Origin: Salipaludibacillus keqinensis | GTDB lineage: Bacteria > Bacillota > Bacilli > Bacillales > Salisediminibacteriaceae | Assembly: GCF_003226325.1 (NCBI RefSeq) | Contig: NZ_PDOD01000003.1 | Span: 62,001 to 126,000, forward strand | Direction of reading: 5' to 3' | DNA length: 64,000 nucleotides | In this document: piece after piece, positions 25,949-35,957 of the stretch | Layout: the number at the start of each line of letters is the position of its first letter | Numbering within the stretch: the first letter of the stretch is position 1 | Position numbers and translations under genes: made by a program | The notes under the pieces: generated by a model | Databases searched by the model: none | What the model saw: the letters and a program-made list of their open reading frames with translations, nothing else | Told to the model about the DNA's origin: nothing

Positions 25949-27517
25949 ATGTCAATGAAACCAGAAGGACTTCAACAAAAGGATGAAGAACGTGAAGTAG
26001 TCATCGAAGCGAAAAATCTCGGAGTGACCTTCACTACCGGGAACAGCGCTGATGATTACAAGTCCTATGTACTCGATCTCATTACAAACAAAAAAGATAA
26101 AAAAGAAAAAAAAGTGATCTGGCCCTTAAGGAATCTTGATTTCAAAGGCTATAAAGGCGAAATTCTCGGAATTATCGGCTCGAATGGATCTGGAAAAACA
26201 ACCATTTGTAAAATGATTTCCGGAATCTTAGAGCCTGATGAGGGCAACCTTTACGTCGATGGAAATGTATCTGCCTTGTTTTCCCTAGGGATGGGTTTTG
26301 ATAAAGAACTAACAGGCCGAGAAAATGTTTACTTAAATGGAATGATGATCGGGATTCCTAAAGCAAGAATTCATGAATTTATAGATGAGATTCATGAATT
26401 CTCAGGACTTGAAAAGTTCATGGACCGACCGATTAAAACGTATTCCAGTGGGATGAAAGCAAGACTCGGATTTAGTGTGGCCGCGTTTTTAGAACCGGAA
26501 ATCCTTATTTTAGATGAGGCATTGAACACGGGCGATGCAGCCTTCGGACAAAAGGCCGCTGAGAAAATGAAAGAACTAGTAGCGAAAGCAAAAATGGTCA
26601 TCTTAGTTACGCACAGCTTGAAATACGCCAGACGAAATTGTGACCGACTGATTTGGATCGATAAAGGGAAGATCAGGGCAAATGGTGACCCGAAAGAAGT
26701 CACAGAGCTGTATAAAGCGTCTGTTCCAGAACGTCAACCAAGAAGAAAAAAACGTCTGGATATCGAAAAGACGACTGCAGACATCAAGGACAGAACCATT
26801 GTGAAAGCAGAAAATATTGGTGTGTCATACGAAGTGAATAAAGAACAGTTTTGGGCGATTCGAGGCAACTCCTTTGAGATCAAAGAAGGGGAAGTGGTCG
26901 GCATTATCGGCCACAACGGAGCAGGGAAGAGCACCCTCTGCAAATTGATGACGAATATCTTAACCCCTGATGAAGGAACGCTCACGCTAAAAGGTGAAAC
27001 AACGGCCTTGTTAGGCTATGGTACGGGATTTAACAGTCAGCTCACAGGTCGAGACAACATTTACTTGAACGGGATGCTGCTCGGGATTTCAAAGAAAAAG
27101 ATTGATGCCGATTACGATAAAATCGTCGAATTCTCTGAATTAAAGAATGCGATTGATAAACCGATTAAACAGTATTCTAGCGGGATGCAGGCCAGGTTAG
27201 GATTCAGTATTGCGGCCACATTGAAGCCGGATATTTTTATTCTAGATGAAGCCCTCTCAACAGGAGATATTGCCTTTAAACAGAAAGCCAGCGAGAAGAT
27301 TCAAGACATGATGGAAATGGCGAAAGCGGTCATTATCGTCTCCCACAGCATGGGCTTTGTAGAGAAAATCTGTACGCGGGCGATCTGGATGGACAAAGGG
27401 AAAGTGCTGTATGACGGCGATCCGAAAAAAGCGATAGAGCTTTACAGGGAAAAATATAACGTGAAGAAGAAAGTCAGAAAGCGCAGAAAGAGACCAGTGA
27501 AAAAATCAGCAGAGTAA
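25949..27517 (+). CDS. double ATPase subunit of the polymer exporter (two fused TagH-like domains)
   Basis: A 522-residue protein with two complete ABC ATPase domains of the TagH/Wzt type. The first has Walker A GSNGSGKTT (residues 77-85), signature YSSGMKARL and Walker B EILILDEAL. The second, from about residue 265, has Walker A GHNGAGKST (about 321-329), signature YSSGMQARL and Walker B DIFILDEAL. Both keep the catalytic Glu and switch His (LVTHS and IVSHS). Usually this class has one domain per chain that dimerises; here one fused chain could pair with the permease dimer. There is no C-terminal sugar-binding domain; the tail is basic (KKKVRKRRKRPVKKS). Confidence 0.88.
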   Translation: MSMKPEGLQQKDEEREVVIEAKNLGVTFTTGNSADDYKSYVLDLITNKKDKKEKKVIWPLRNLDFKGYKGEILGIIGSNGSGKTTICKMISGILEPDEGNLYVDGNVSALFSLGMGFDKELTGRENVYLNGMMIGIPKARIHEFIDEIHEFSGLEKFMDRPIKTYSSGMKARLGFSVAAFLEPEILILDEALNTGDAAFGQKAAEKMKELVAKAKMVILVTHSLKYARRNCDRLIWIDKGKIRANGDPKEVTELYKASVPERQPRRKKRLDIEKTTADIKDRTIVKAENIGVSYEVNKEQFWAIRGNSFEIKEGEVVGIIGHNGAGKSTLCKLMTNILTPDEGTLTLKGETTALLGYGTGFNSQLTGRDNIYLNGMLLGISKKKIDADYDKIVEFSELKNAIDKPIKQYSSGMQARLGFSIAATLKPDIFILDEALSTGDIAFKQKASEKIQDMMEMAKAVIIVSHSMGFVEKICTRAIWMDKGKVLYDGDPKKAIELYREKYNVKKKVRKRRKRPVKKSAE

Positions 27518-27579
27518 TCGTCTGGTGAAAGTAGCTTCAACAAAATATATCAAAAAACAAGGTGAGGTGTTGTTTGACC

Positions 27580-29493
27580 ATGACAAAAGTAGACCAACTG
27601 AAACATTCACTGAAAGGCAAACTGACAAAAGATCAAAAGGAATTAATCAAACGAGTGGTTCCATTTATCGGGCTTCCCACAACACAAATCCAACTTTTAA
27701 AGCACAAATTAAATAACCTCGGCTTCACGGAGCGGGGATTAAAGGATCTTGAAGCTCAATTTCATAAAGCAAAAAATTTAAAGTTCAAAAAATATATCGC
27801 TTGGGAGCTTGCTCTTTGGCATACAAACCAGTACACAAAAACAGATGCTAAAAAAGCGCTCGATTATTTGGAAGTCGTTCTTCAAGACGAGGAAAACAAA
27901 GAAAAAGTCAGACGGGCAACGATTTTAACTGCTGAAGCGATGAAGCGACTTGGGTTTGAGTCCAATGGGAAGCGATTGCTCACCAAGGTGATAAAAGAAA
28001 ACAAACACCCCGATCTTTATTTAGCAGGGGCAAACCTTGAAGAAGGCTTGCAAAACCGGATAGCTTGGATTAACAAAGTCTATCGTCATTACGGGCTAAT
28101 GGAGATTAAATTAAATGAACAGCTATTAACTGAACGGGAGCCATACGACGCCATTGAGATGGAAATGAAAAAGACGTTAGTAGCTAATAAACGGTTACAA
28201 GAAAACAAAGTGACGGTCCTCATGCCTATGTATAACTCAGAAGATGTGATTCATTCTGCTTTATCGTCGGTGCAACAACAAACGTGGACGAACTTGGAGA
28301 TTATCGTCATCGATGACTGTTCTACAGACTCCACAGTGAAGGCCGTAAAGAAATATCAAGCGAAGGATGATCGCATCACGCTCATCAAAGCTGAGGAAAA
28401 TGGTGGGCCGTACGTAGCGAGAAACTTAGCTCTGAACCAAGCGACAGGTGAATTTGTCACGATCAATGATGCCGATGACTGGTCCCACCCGGAGAAAATT
28501 GAGAAACAAGTCCTCCACTTAATTAAGAACGATAAATTGGTTGGGAACATGTCAGAACAGGCTAGAATGACGAATCATTTTGAATTTTTCCGACGAGCAC
28601 GGCCAGGAGAATACCTCTTCAATAACATGTCCTCCTTTATGTTCCGACGCCAGCAAGTACTTGAAAAGTTAGGGTACTGGGATTCTGTGCGATTTGCGGG
28701 CGACTCTGAATTTATTTACCGGGTTAAAAAGGTTTTCGGAGAATACGCCGTGGAAGAGTTACAGACAGGTCCACTATCTTTCCAACGACAAACGGATACG
28801 TCTTTAACTGGCAACGAAGTATTTGGTTTGCCTAATTATAAAATGGGGGCTAGAAGAGAATATGAAATGGCCCACGATCACTATCATAAGAACTCTAAGA
28901 ACTTGAACTATTCATTTCCACAGCAGGTTCGTCCATTTGCTATTCCTGAACCGATGCGTCCAGAAAAAGAACAGAAAACAAATGGATATCGCAAATTTGA
29001 TTTGATTTTCGTGGCAGATTTCAGGAATGAATCGGCGCTTACAAAAGAAGACAGAGCCAAGTTGGTCACCCAGTCTCCATCGATGCGAATCGGTTTCGTT
29101 CAACTCTATCGTTACGACACATCGCCGTATGCCGATGTCCATTCGATTTACAGAGAGCTACTGAACGACGGACACGCCGAAATGATTGTTTATGGTGAGA
29201 AGGTGGAGTGTGATCGCTGTGTAATTTCTGGTCTAGCGTGCTTGAATGAGTTTCAGCGATACGTGCCTGAACTCAAAGCGAAAGAAGCGGTCTTTCTTGT
29301 GAAAGAGAATGAGAAGATGAACCCATCGACGCCGTATGCTAAGCGAATCCAACACTACGTTCATGCAGAAGCAACAGGGTATCCAGTTTCGGATAAAGCT
29401 AGAAAAGCGTATTCTGAAGGGACCATGGAGTTGGCTAAAACAACATGGAGAGATTTTCACACATCTTTAATGGATCGGAATCAGAATTCCTAA
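27580..29493 (+). CDS. large GT2-family glycosyltransferase with extra N- and C-terminal regions
   Basis: A 637-residue protein. Residues 1-205 are helical with repeat-like character (tetratricopeptide-like helices are possible). A GT2 domain follows (about 208-420): VTVLMPMYNSEDVI, VIDDCSTDST and D-x-D in NDADDWSHPEKI. The final 170 residues form another region (FDLIFVADFRNES onward), not recognised. It probably adds a sugar in the cytoplasm during polymer synthesis. The ATG at 27580 lies 10 nt after GGTGAGGTG; TTG 27574 is an alternative. Next gene 19 bp downstream. Confidence 0.8.
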   Translation: MTKVDQLKHSLKGKLTKDQKELIKRVVPFIGLPTTQIQLLKHKLNNLGFTERGLKDLEAQFHKAKNLKFKKYIAWELALWHTNQYTKTDAKKALDYLEVVLQDEENKEKVRRATILTAEAMKRLGFESNGKRLLTKVIKENKHPDLYLAGANLEEGLQNRIAWINKVYRHYGLMEIKLNEQLLTEREPYDAIEMEMKKTLVANKRLQENKVTVLMPMYNSEDVIHSALSSVQQQTWTNLEIIVIDDCSTDSTVKAVKKYQAKDDRITLIKAEENGGPYVARNLALNQATGEFVTINDADDWSHPEKIEKQVLHLIKNDKLVGNMSEQARMTNHFEFFRRARPGEYLFNNMSSFMFRRQQVLEKLGYWDSVRFAGDSEFIYRVKKVFGEYAVEELQTGPLSFQRQTDTSLTGNEVFGLPNYKMGARREYEMAHDHYHKNSKNLNYSFPQQVRPFAIPEPMRPEKEQKTNGYRKFDLIFVADFRNESALTKEDRAKLVTQSPSMRIGFVQLYRYDTSPYADVHSIYRELLNDGHAEMIVYGEKVECDRCVISGLACLNEFQRYVPELKAKEAVFLVKENEKMNPSTPYAKRIQHYVHAEATGYPVSDKARKAYSEGTMELAKTTWRDFHTSLMDRNQNS

Positions 29494-29512
29494 CAAAAGG
29501 GAGGGGCTGCCT

Positions 29513-30928
29513 TTGGATCAGAATGAGCAACAAAAGCTGAAGCAAATGATGAGAGAGAAAGCGGAATTCCGGAAGGTCCAAAGGGAAAAAGATGCCGCTG
29601 TCGAGGAATTGAATGACTACAAACATAAAGGGAACAGGAGGCAAACTGCTCCTGTGAAGGTTGTGAAGCGAGTCTCAAATAAACTTCAATCAGCCTTGTT
29701 CGGTCGCGAGTTTCAGAAACTCCGAAAGAATAACCGCCAATTGAAATCAAACTACAACAAAGCGGAACGAAAGCGAAATCTCACCGAAGAAGACTTAGCC
29801 AAGGCCCAGAAAAAAATCACCGAGCAACAAGCAACGATCACGATGCTTGAAGGAAAGTTGAAGCAGGCAGATCCAGATCAGTGGATCAAGCTTGTTTCTA
29901 CTGCCTATGCTAACGGCGATGTGATAGACTGCCTTGAGGAAATCATTCAGTTAAAGCAGAAAAACAATCACGATTTTAACGAGGCGTTGTACCACAGTAT
30001 GAAAGAAGCCGCCAAAGAAGAGAACGAAATCAAGTGGTTTGTTTATACGAAGATTCTCTCAGGTTTAAATGTGAACGAAGTACCTGAATTTTTGCTGAGG
30101 GGAATGGAAGATCAACAGACCGTATCTTTAGCTCCTGTCTCTTCGTTTAGATCATGTCTAACGACAAGATTGAGAAGACGCCAACTAGGGGAAGATCTCC
30201 CTGAATGGCAGCTCGATGATAAATCGACAGGCTACCGTTTTGCCAAGGAGCATTCGTTTACTGTGCCACAAGTGAATGAGCAGGTTTTCACGTTGGACAG
30301 CGTACCTAAACAAGCAGGCATTGTCATTAAACCTCATAATGGAGCCGGGGCCCGGGGCGTTTATCTGTTAGTGAATGAAAACAGAATCCTAGACGTGAAA
30401 AGGTCTGAAGTTTTGTCAGGTTGGGGCGAGTTAACGGCCAACATGAGGGAAGATTTAAAGCTGAACTGGGTTCATCAAGACGAATGGCGAACAGAACAGC
30501 TTTATTTCATAGATGACGAACAAACGGAACCAGCTAGAGATTTGAAATTTTATAGTTTTTACGGCAAAGTCGCCCTCATTCTTGAAGTGAAACGATTTCC
30601 AGAACCAACGTATTGCTGGTGGAGCCCCGATGGTTCGCGTGTTCATACAGGAAAGTATGAGAACAAGTTGATGGCCGGTGAAGGCTTTTCCAATGAGGAC
30701 CTTTTGAAAGTGGAAGCATTGAGTAAGAAAATACCGGCCCCGTTTTGTCGTATTGACTTTCTGAAGACGAGCCAAGGGCTTGTATTTGGTGAAGTGACGC
30801 CGAAACCAGGAAATTACGATCATTTCGACGACAACACCGATCAGATTCTTGGCGAGTATTTCCTCGAAGCGGAAGGCCGGCTACAAAGAGACCTGTTACA
30901 AGGCAAAAAATTTCTTGAGTTTAGGTAG
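29513..30928 (+). CDS. TupA-like ATP-grasp protein with coiled-coil N-terminus
   Basis: A 471-residue protein. Residues 1-120 are highly charged and coiled-coil forming. The C-terminal 250 residues look like a TupA-like ATP-grasp domain: IVIKPHNGAGARGVYLL binds ATP, then RDLKFYSFYGKVALI, and FCRIDFL...GLVFGEVTPKPGN supplies the metal-binding strand (Asp, Glu). In alkaliphilic Bacillus, tupA is needed for teichuronopeptide, a polyglutamate-polyglucuronate wall polymer. A ligase adding an amino acid or peptide to a sugar acid is therefore plausible here. Start is TTG at 29513 behind GGGAGGGG. The same domain recurs fused to CapA at 36392-38590. Confidence 0.68.
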   Translation: MDQNEQQKLKQMMREKAEFRKVQREKDAAVEELNDYKHKGNRRQTAPVKVVKRVSNKLQSALFGREFQKLRKNNRQLKSNYNKAERKRNLTEEDLAKAQKKITEQQATITMLEGKLKQADPDQWIKLVSTAYANGDVIDCLEEIIQLKQKNNHDFNEALYHSMKEAAKEENEIKWFVYTKILSGLNVNEVPEFLLRGMEDQQTVSLAPVSSFRSCLTTRLRRRQLGEDLPEWQLDDKSTGYRFAKEHSFTVPQVNEQVFTLDSVPKQAGIVIKPHNGAGARGVYLLVNENRILDVKRSEVLSGWGELTANMREDLKLNWVHQDEWRTEQLYFIDDEQTEPARDLKFYSFYGKVALILEVKRFPEPTYCWWSPDGSRVHTGKYENKLMAGEGFSNEDLLKVEALSKKIPAPFCRIDFLKTSQGLVFGEVTPKPGNYDHFDDNTDQILGEYFLEAEGRLQRDLLQGKKFLEFR

Positions 30929-30955
30929 GCAGAAAAGATATTGGAGGCGGAACTT

Positions 30956-32572
30956 ATGAAGAATAACGAACAACATTGGCTCCCTCACCTTTCTCCTCAA
31001 GTCGTGGAGGAAGCGAAGGGTCACTTATTGTGCGGGTACACGATCGCGTTGGAAGGATGGAGGCGTGGTCTTCAACTCACATGGTATACAGACCAAGCGG
31101 CTCCTTTTCAATCCATGAAAACGTGGTATGTCCATAAGCCCGGGAAACTTTTCTCCCTTTCTTCTTCTACCCAGACTCATTATTTCTTCCGTTCTAGAGG
31201 GGATCTCGTTTCCAATGAAGCCGTTGAAGCCGGTGGCGATAAAGGTGAAACGAAGAAGATTCTCTTAAGCGCACAAGTTCCTACTCCTAAGGGGGACACC
31301 TTTTCCTCAGATGTAACGGATGAAGCCATTAAAGAATTCGCAGTAAAATTAGGCTATCCTCTTGTATTGAAGCCTGTGAACGGGAGTTTTGGCAGGGGAG
31401 TTATCAGTAACATTTCAAATGATGAAGATCTTGCCAAAGCTCTGTATCTCGTCAGAGGCGAATTAAACGAGAAAGAAGTCATCGTCGAAGAGTACCTACC
31501 AGGCAAAGAATACCGCCTCTATGTGGTAGGGGACAAAGTCGTTGGAGCGATCGAACGAGTTCCGGCGAATGTGACAGGAGACGGAACAGCCACTATCCGT
31601 GAATTAATGGAAGCGAAAAATCGGCAGAGAAAAGACAATCCACGGTTAGTCAGCTGTCCGATCGAAATAGATGACGAGCTCATGCAAAAACTTGAAAAAG
31701 AAGGTCGGTCCCTTGAAACGGTGCCAGGAAAGGATGAAGTTGTCTTTCTGAGAGAGAAGAGCAACATCTCTTTAGGGGGGGACCCGGTGGATCGGTTAGA
31801 TGAATTATCTGACGAGGTGAAAAGGATCGCGATAGAAGCATTACAAGCTTTTCCTGACTTCCATCACGGTGGAGTGGATGTGATCACACCGTCATCTGAT
31901 TACGGTAGTGATGCGGTTGTTCTGGAAGTAAACCCGACGGCGCAGATCGGCTCACTCCTTTTTCCGATGAAAGGAAAGGGACGGAACATTCCTTCGGCGA
32001 TCATCGACTATTACTTTCCAGAATCAAAGTCTCAGGCCAATAAGAACCGAAGAACGGCCTTTCATTTCAAGGAGCTTCTTCTGCCACTAGAGACGAGGGC
32101 GACGATCTCAGTGGATGTCCCGCCACCAACTTCCGACAAGAGGTACCACAAGACGTTGATCGTTGCCGGTGAACTGAACGAGCTGGAATTCAAGCAGGGC
32201 CTAAAAAAAGCGGCCGTTCGCATGAGTGTTAGTGGATTTATGGAGGCGAAGTCGAAGCACACTTCTTTCTTCTATATTCAAAGTGATTCAGAGGAAAAGT
32301 TAGGTCAGTTTGTTGACTACATCCAAGGTGAGCAGAGCGTTCAGCATGTGGAGTTATTTCCGATGGATCACTCCCTTCTCTTTTTCAAACAAGGCTTCGA
32401 AATAAGGGAAGACAAGAATCAAGTGATGAAAGATTTGAAACGGCTCAAACGTAACATGAAAAAACTGCAGCGGAAACAATCACTTCTCGTAGGTCTAGTT
32501 CACTCGTATACTTCCACGAAACAATGGGGGAAACGAGCCTACTCTTCCATAAAAACGAAACGAGTCTATTAG
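30956..32572 (+). CDS. CphA-like ATP-grasp ligase with a degenerate acylphosphatase-like domain, paralogue 1
   Basis: A 538-residue protein. The ATP-grasp domain (about 85-345) resembles cyanophycin synthetase and GshAB: LVLKPVNGSFGRGV, VEEYLPGKEYRLYVV, PANVTGDGTATIRELM, and the metal-ligand strand VLEVNPTAQIG. Residues 395-475 align with the acylphosphatase domain of paralogue 3, but the catalytic Arg and Asn are not present (the loop reads GELNELEF). The tail is basic. It probably ligates a carboxylate and an amine through an acyl-phosphate. The ATG at 30956 follows GGAGGCGG. First of three head-to-tail paralogues that all begin with WLPHL and share YTIALEGWRRGL. Confidence 0.75.
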   Translation: MKNNEQHWLPHLSPQVVEEAKGHLLCGYTIALEGWRRGLQLTWYTDQAAPFQSMKTWYVHKPGKLFSLSSSTQTHYFFRSRGDLVSNEAVEAGGDKGETKKILLSAQVPTPKGDTFSSDVTDEAIKEFAVKLGYPLVLKPVNGSFGRGVISNISNDEDLAKALYLVRGELNEKEVIVEEYLPGKEYRLYVVGDKVVGAIERVPANVTGDGTATIRELMEAKNRQRKDNPRLVSCPIEIDDELMQKLEKEGRSLETVPGKDEVVFLREKSNISLGGDPVDRLDELSDEVKRIAIEALQAFPDFHHGGVDVITPSSDYGSDAVVLEVNPTAQIGSLLFPMKGKGRNIPSAIIDYYFPESKSQANKNRRTAFHFKELLLPLETRATISVDVPPPTSDKRYHKTLIVAGELNELEFKQGLKKAAVRMSVSGFMEAKSKHTSFFYIQSDSEEKLGQFVDYIQGEQSVQHVELFPMDHSLLFFKQGFEIREDKNQVMKDLKRLKRNMKKLQRKQSLLVGLVHSYTSTKQWGKRAYSSIKTKRVY

Positions 32573-32605
32573 TCGCCGTCGTCGACAACTTTTGGAGGTT
32601 TACTT

Positions 32606-34204
32606 ATGGTAACCAGTCAGTTTAATTGGCTTCCTCATTTGGAAAATGCCATTCCGTATGAAGCAACGCAAAAGAAAATCAGTTTGTACACGATTGCTCT
32701 TGAAGGTTGGAGAAGGGGTCTCACGCTGAAATTCTATTCGGAAATAGATGGAAATCACGAGCATCAGCTCCGCTATTCCCTAGCTTCCAAAGAGCGAGAG
32801 CATCACTTTCAAGGATCTAAAGGGGATAAGATTTCAAATGAAGCGCAACGCATTTGCGACGATAAATACTTGACCAATGAAGCGTTGAAAAAAGCAGGAG
32901 TCCCTATTCCTCTAGGCAGAAAGTTCGAAAAAGAGAAGACAGATCAAGAGCTCGTGCGCTACGCGGAAGAGATTGGCTTTCCCATCGTTTTGAAACCGAC
33001 GAACGGCTCCGGTGGGAAGGGTGTCATTGTCAATATTACGTCTGTTGATGAATTAACACGGAGCTTGCAGTATGTCAGAAAGCAGCTGAACTACGAAGAA
33101 GTGATCATTGAGCAGTTCATCACAGGGGAAGAATTCAGAGTGTATGTCCTCAATAATGAAGTTATTGCAGCAGTGAACCGTCTTCCCGCGAATGTGATCG
33201 GTGACGGAAAGAGCAGGATTTCACAACTGATTGAACAGAAGAACGAAGAGCGGAAAAAGGTTCCTCACTTGTATAACCGTCCGATTAAACTGGACAAGCA
33301 GTTTTATACGACGACGGGTGCGATGGGAATTACGCTATTAACGATTCCATTGAAAAATGAACGAGTTATGCTGAAGCGGATCAGCAATATTTCTACCGGC
33401 GGCGATCCGGTGGATGTGACTGATACAATGACTGAGGAAATGAAGCAAATCGCCATCAATGCTGCCAATGCCATTCCCGATTTGCCTCACTGTGGCGTCG
33501 ATATGATCATTGACCGGAACAGAAACAAAGGTGTGGTCATTGAATTAAACACGAGACCAGGGATCGGTTCTCACTTGTTTCCTATTGAAGGAAAGGCACG
33601 AGACATCCCTAAAGCGCTCATTGATGACTACTTTCCTGAATCGGACCATGAGAAAGCACGTCGATCCGATGTGTATTTTCCGTTAAAAGAGATTGAATAT
33701 GTGTTGCGCAAGAATTACGGAAAGGAAGTCATTGTCACACCAGCGCCTTCTGAACCAGTGGTCTTCAAGAAACTGAGTGTGAAGTCAACGGAATCACTGA
33801 AACACCTGAAGTCAGACTTGAAAAATCGCTTGCTGTCAGAACATCACATCGGCTTCCTCGATATGAAAAACGATCGAGAGTTTGAAATAGTGCTGGGGAA
33901 TCCAGATCCCAACAAACTGCAGGATGCAGTAGAAAACTTAAGAAACTTTATAGAGAAAGGCAAAAGGGTTGATCTGACGATAGAACCATTCAGTGGCCCG
34001 GTCAGTGCCCAGTTTGCCATCATCGACCCCCATGTGAAAAAAGAGGATGATCTTTTTCACGAAATAGAAGAGACAATCGCAGAACGCCTAAAAGTAGAAA
34101 AAGAAATACAAAAAGCAAAAAAGAGATTAACTAGTATCAAAAACAGCCGGTATCTTAAATGGGTTCTTCGCAAAAATAAAAGGACTCTATTAGACAAAAA
34201 ATGA
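32606..34204 (+). CDS. CphA-like ATP-grasp ligase with a degenerate acylphosphatase-like domain, paralogue 2
   Basis: A 532-residue paralogue of its neighbours. ATP-grasp blocks: VLKPTNGSGGKGVIV, EQFITGEEFRVYVL, PANVIGDGKSRISQL and IELNTRPGIGSHLFP. The region aligned with acylphosphatase (about 375-460) lacks the catalytic Arg and the Asn-loop (reads KKLSVKSTESL and GFLDMKNDREF). The basic C-terminus ends near SRYLKWVLRKNKR. ATG at 32606 is 6 nt after GGAGGT. It most likely works on the same or a related acceptor as paralogues 1 and 3; substrates cannot be read from sequence. Confidence 0.76.
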   Translation: MVTSQFNWLPHLENAIPYEATQKKISLYTIALEGWRRGLTLKFYSEIDGNHEHQLRYSLASKEREHHFQGSKGDKISNEAQRICDDKYLTNEALKKAGVPIPLGRKFEKEKTDQELVRYAEEIGFPIVLKPTNGSGGKGVIVNITSVDELTRSLQYVRKQLNYEEVIIEQFITGEEFRVYVLNNEVIAAVNRLPANVIGDGKSRISQLIEQKNEERKKVPHLYNRPIKLDKQFYTTTGAMGITLLTIPLKNERVMLKRISNISTGGDPVDVTDTMTEEMKQIAINAANAIPDLPHCGVDMIIDRNRNKGVVIELNTRPGIGSHLFPIEGKARDIPKALIDDYFPESDHEKARRSDVYFPLKEIEYVLRKNYGKEVIVTPAPSEPVVFKKLSVKSTESLKHLKSDLKNRLLSEHHIGFLDMKNDREFEIVLGNPDPNKLQDAVENLRNFIEKGKRVDLTIEPFSGPVSAQFAIIDPHVKKEDDLFHEIEETIAERLKVEKEIQKAKKRLTSIKNSRYLKWVLRKNKRTLLDKK

Positions 34205-34305
34205 GACTTTCCTCTAAAAACAACTATTTTTTTTGAGGAAATCCGTTAAAATAAAGAGTAGACAAAGAAAACATGTAGCAAAACAAGATATTGGAGGACG
34301 TTATC

Positions 34306-35889
34306 GTGATAGAAACGAAATATAAGTGGCTGCCTCATTTAGAAGATGCAGTTCCAAAAGCAGGACAAGGAAAACGAATCAGTACTTACACCGTTGCATT
34401 AGAAGGTTGGAGACGCGGCATTCGCTTAAGATTTTTTAGCATGTTTGATGAAGAGAACAAACTAAAGGTCCGCTATTCTTTGAAATACAAAGATCGGGAG
34501 CATCATTTTGCCTTGTCTAAAGGGGATAAAGTGACCGACGAAGCTTTTGACATTTGTGATGATAAAGATTTAACAAAGAAATATTTAAGTAAAGCAGGAG
34601 TTCCCACACCAGAAGGAGCAAAGTTCTCAGAAGACGCGACGGATGAAGAAGTATTAGCCTACGCCAATTCTTTAGGATATCCTCTTGTTCTAAAACCCGT
34701 GAGTGCCAATGGAGGAAAAGGAGTCTTTGCGAACGTTCAAAACGAAGAAGTGTTGAAAGATGCCATTCCTTACGTACGTAAAGAACTGGAATATCCCGAA
34801 GTGATCATTGAGACACATGTTCCAGGAGAAAAGGAATTTCGTGTCATCGTTCTAGACGACAAAGTGTTAGGTGCAATGCATAGAATACCAGCGAACGTCG
34901 TAGGAAATGGTCAACAAACGATCAGACAGCTGATTTCCAGCAAAAATGCGTTCAGAAAACAGAATCCTCATTTAACGAGCCGGATGATCAAGATCGATAA
35001 AGAAGTCATTTATATGATTCAACAGGCAGGATACGAGCTTGATTCCGTTTTAGAAAAGGACAAACGAATCTTCTTACGGGTTCAAAGTAACTTATCTAAC
35101 GGTGGGGACTCGGTCGATGTAACCAATGAGCTATCACCTGAATTAGAGAAAATTGCGATTGATGCCACAAAAGCGATTCCAGGTCTTGCCCAAAGTGGCG
35201 TAGATATTATTGTCGATGAGGAAAACAACACAGGTGTCGTCATCGAAGTGAACTCACGTCCTGGTTTAGGGGGACACCTTTTCCCTATGGAAGGGACTCC
35301 TCGAGACTTTGCAAAAGAATTTATCGATTTTTATTTTCCTGAAACGGCAAATCAAGTAAGGTCAAACCTTTACTTCGATTTCAACAGCATTATCGAACCG
35401 ATTAAAACGAGGTCCGCGGCGATGGTTGAATTGCCACTCCCTCCTCAAGGGGAACTTTACGGAAAACGTTATAATGTTAAAGGACAAGTCCAAAATGTCG
35501 GCTACCGCAAGTGGATTAAACGGGAAGCATTAAAGCGGGACCTTCATGGCCTTGCCAAAAATGAAGCGGACGGCTCAGTGTCTGTGGTTATTGCTAGTCC
35601 TGACAAAAAGGCTGTTAATAAATTCAAAAAAGTCTGTATGGAAGGCCCAGAAACAGCAGAAGTGACAGAAATCCTTGAACAAGAATGGACGAAGCCAATT
35701 CGATTAGGATTCAGAATGATGTCCGCACCGAAGAAACTAAAACAAGGTGACTACACTCGCTTAAGTAAAAATGATTACAAAGTGATCGCCCGGAAATATC
35801 ATCAGATGACCAACAGTACGACATGGAAAATGACAGCACCAGTTAGAATAGCTTTAGACTTGATTAAAAAGGTCTTGAGAAAGAGATAA
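34306..35889 (+). CDS. CphA-like ATP-grasp ligase fused to an intact acylphosphatase domain, paralogue 3
   Basis: A 527-residue protein. ATP-grasp domain: VLKPVSANGGKGVF, ETHVPGEKEFRVIVL, PANVVGNGQQTIRQL and IEVNSRPGLGGHLFP. Residues about 390-475 are a complete acylphosphatase domain: GQVQNVGYRKW contains the phosphate-binding loop and catalytic Arg, and GLAKNEADGSV contains the catalytic Asn. Acylphosphatases hydrolyse acyl-phosphates, the very intermediate ATP-grasp ligases make, so the fusion could edit or reset stalled intermediates; this is inference. The tail has NSTTWKMTAPVR, the surface-glycan C-terminal motif. The start is GTG 34306 behind GGAGGACG; the TTG at 34291 lies inside that site. 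Confidence 0.8.
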   Translation: MIETKYKWLPHLEDAVPKAGQGKRISTYTVALEGWRRGIRLRFFSMFDEENKLKVRYSLKYKDREHHFALSKGDKVTDEAFDICDDKDLTKKYLSKAGVPTPEGAKFSEDATDEEVLAYANSLGYPLVLKPVSANGGKGVFANVQNEEVLKDAIPYVRKELEYPEVIIETHVPGEKEFRVIVLDDKVLGAMHRIPANVVGNGQQTIRQLISSKNAFRKQNPHLTSRMIKIDKEVIYMIQQAGYELDSVLEKDKRIFLRVQSNLSNGGDSVDVTNELSPELEKIAIDATKAIPGLAQSGVDIIVDEENNTGVVIEVNSRPGLGGHLFPMEGTPRDFAKEFIDFYFPETANQVRSNLYFDFNSIIEPIKTRSAAMVELPLPPQGELYGKRYNVKGQVQNVGYRKWIKREALKRDLHGLAKNEADGSVSVVIASPDKKAVNKFKKVCMEGPETAEVTEILEQEWTKPIRLGFRMMSAPKKLKQGDYTRLSKNDYKVIARKYHQMTNSTTWKMTAPVRIALDLIKKVLRKR

Positions 35890-35957
35890 GAGTTACATCA
35901 AATAAGCAGTGGTTGCTTGTTGTTTTGAATTTCAGTTTTAGTGCTTTATTTCAATAA

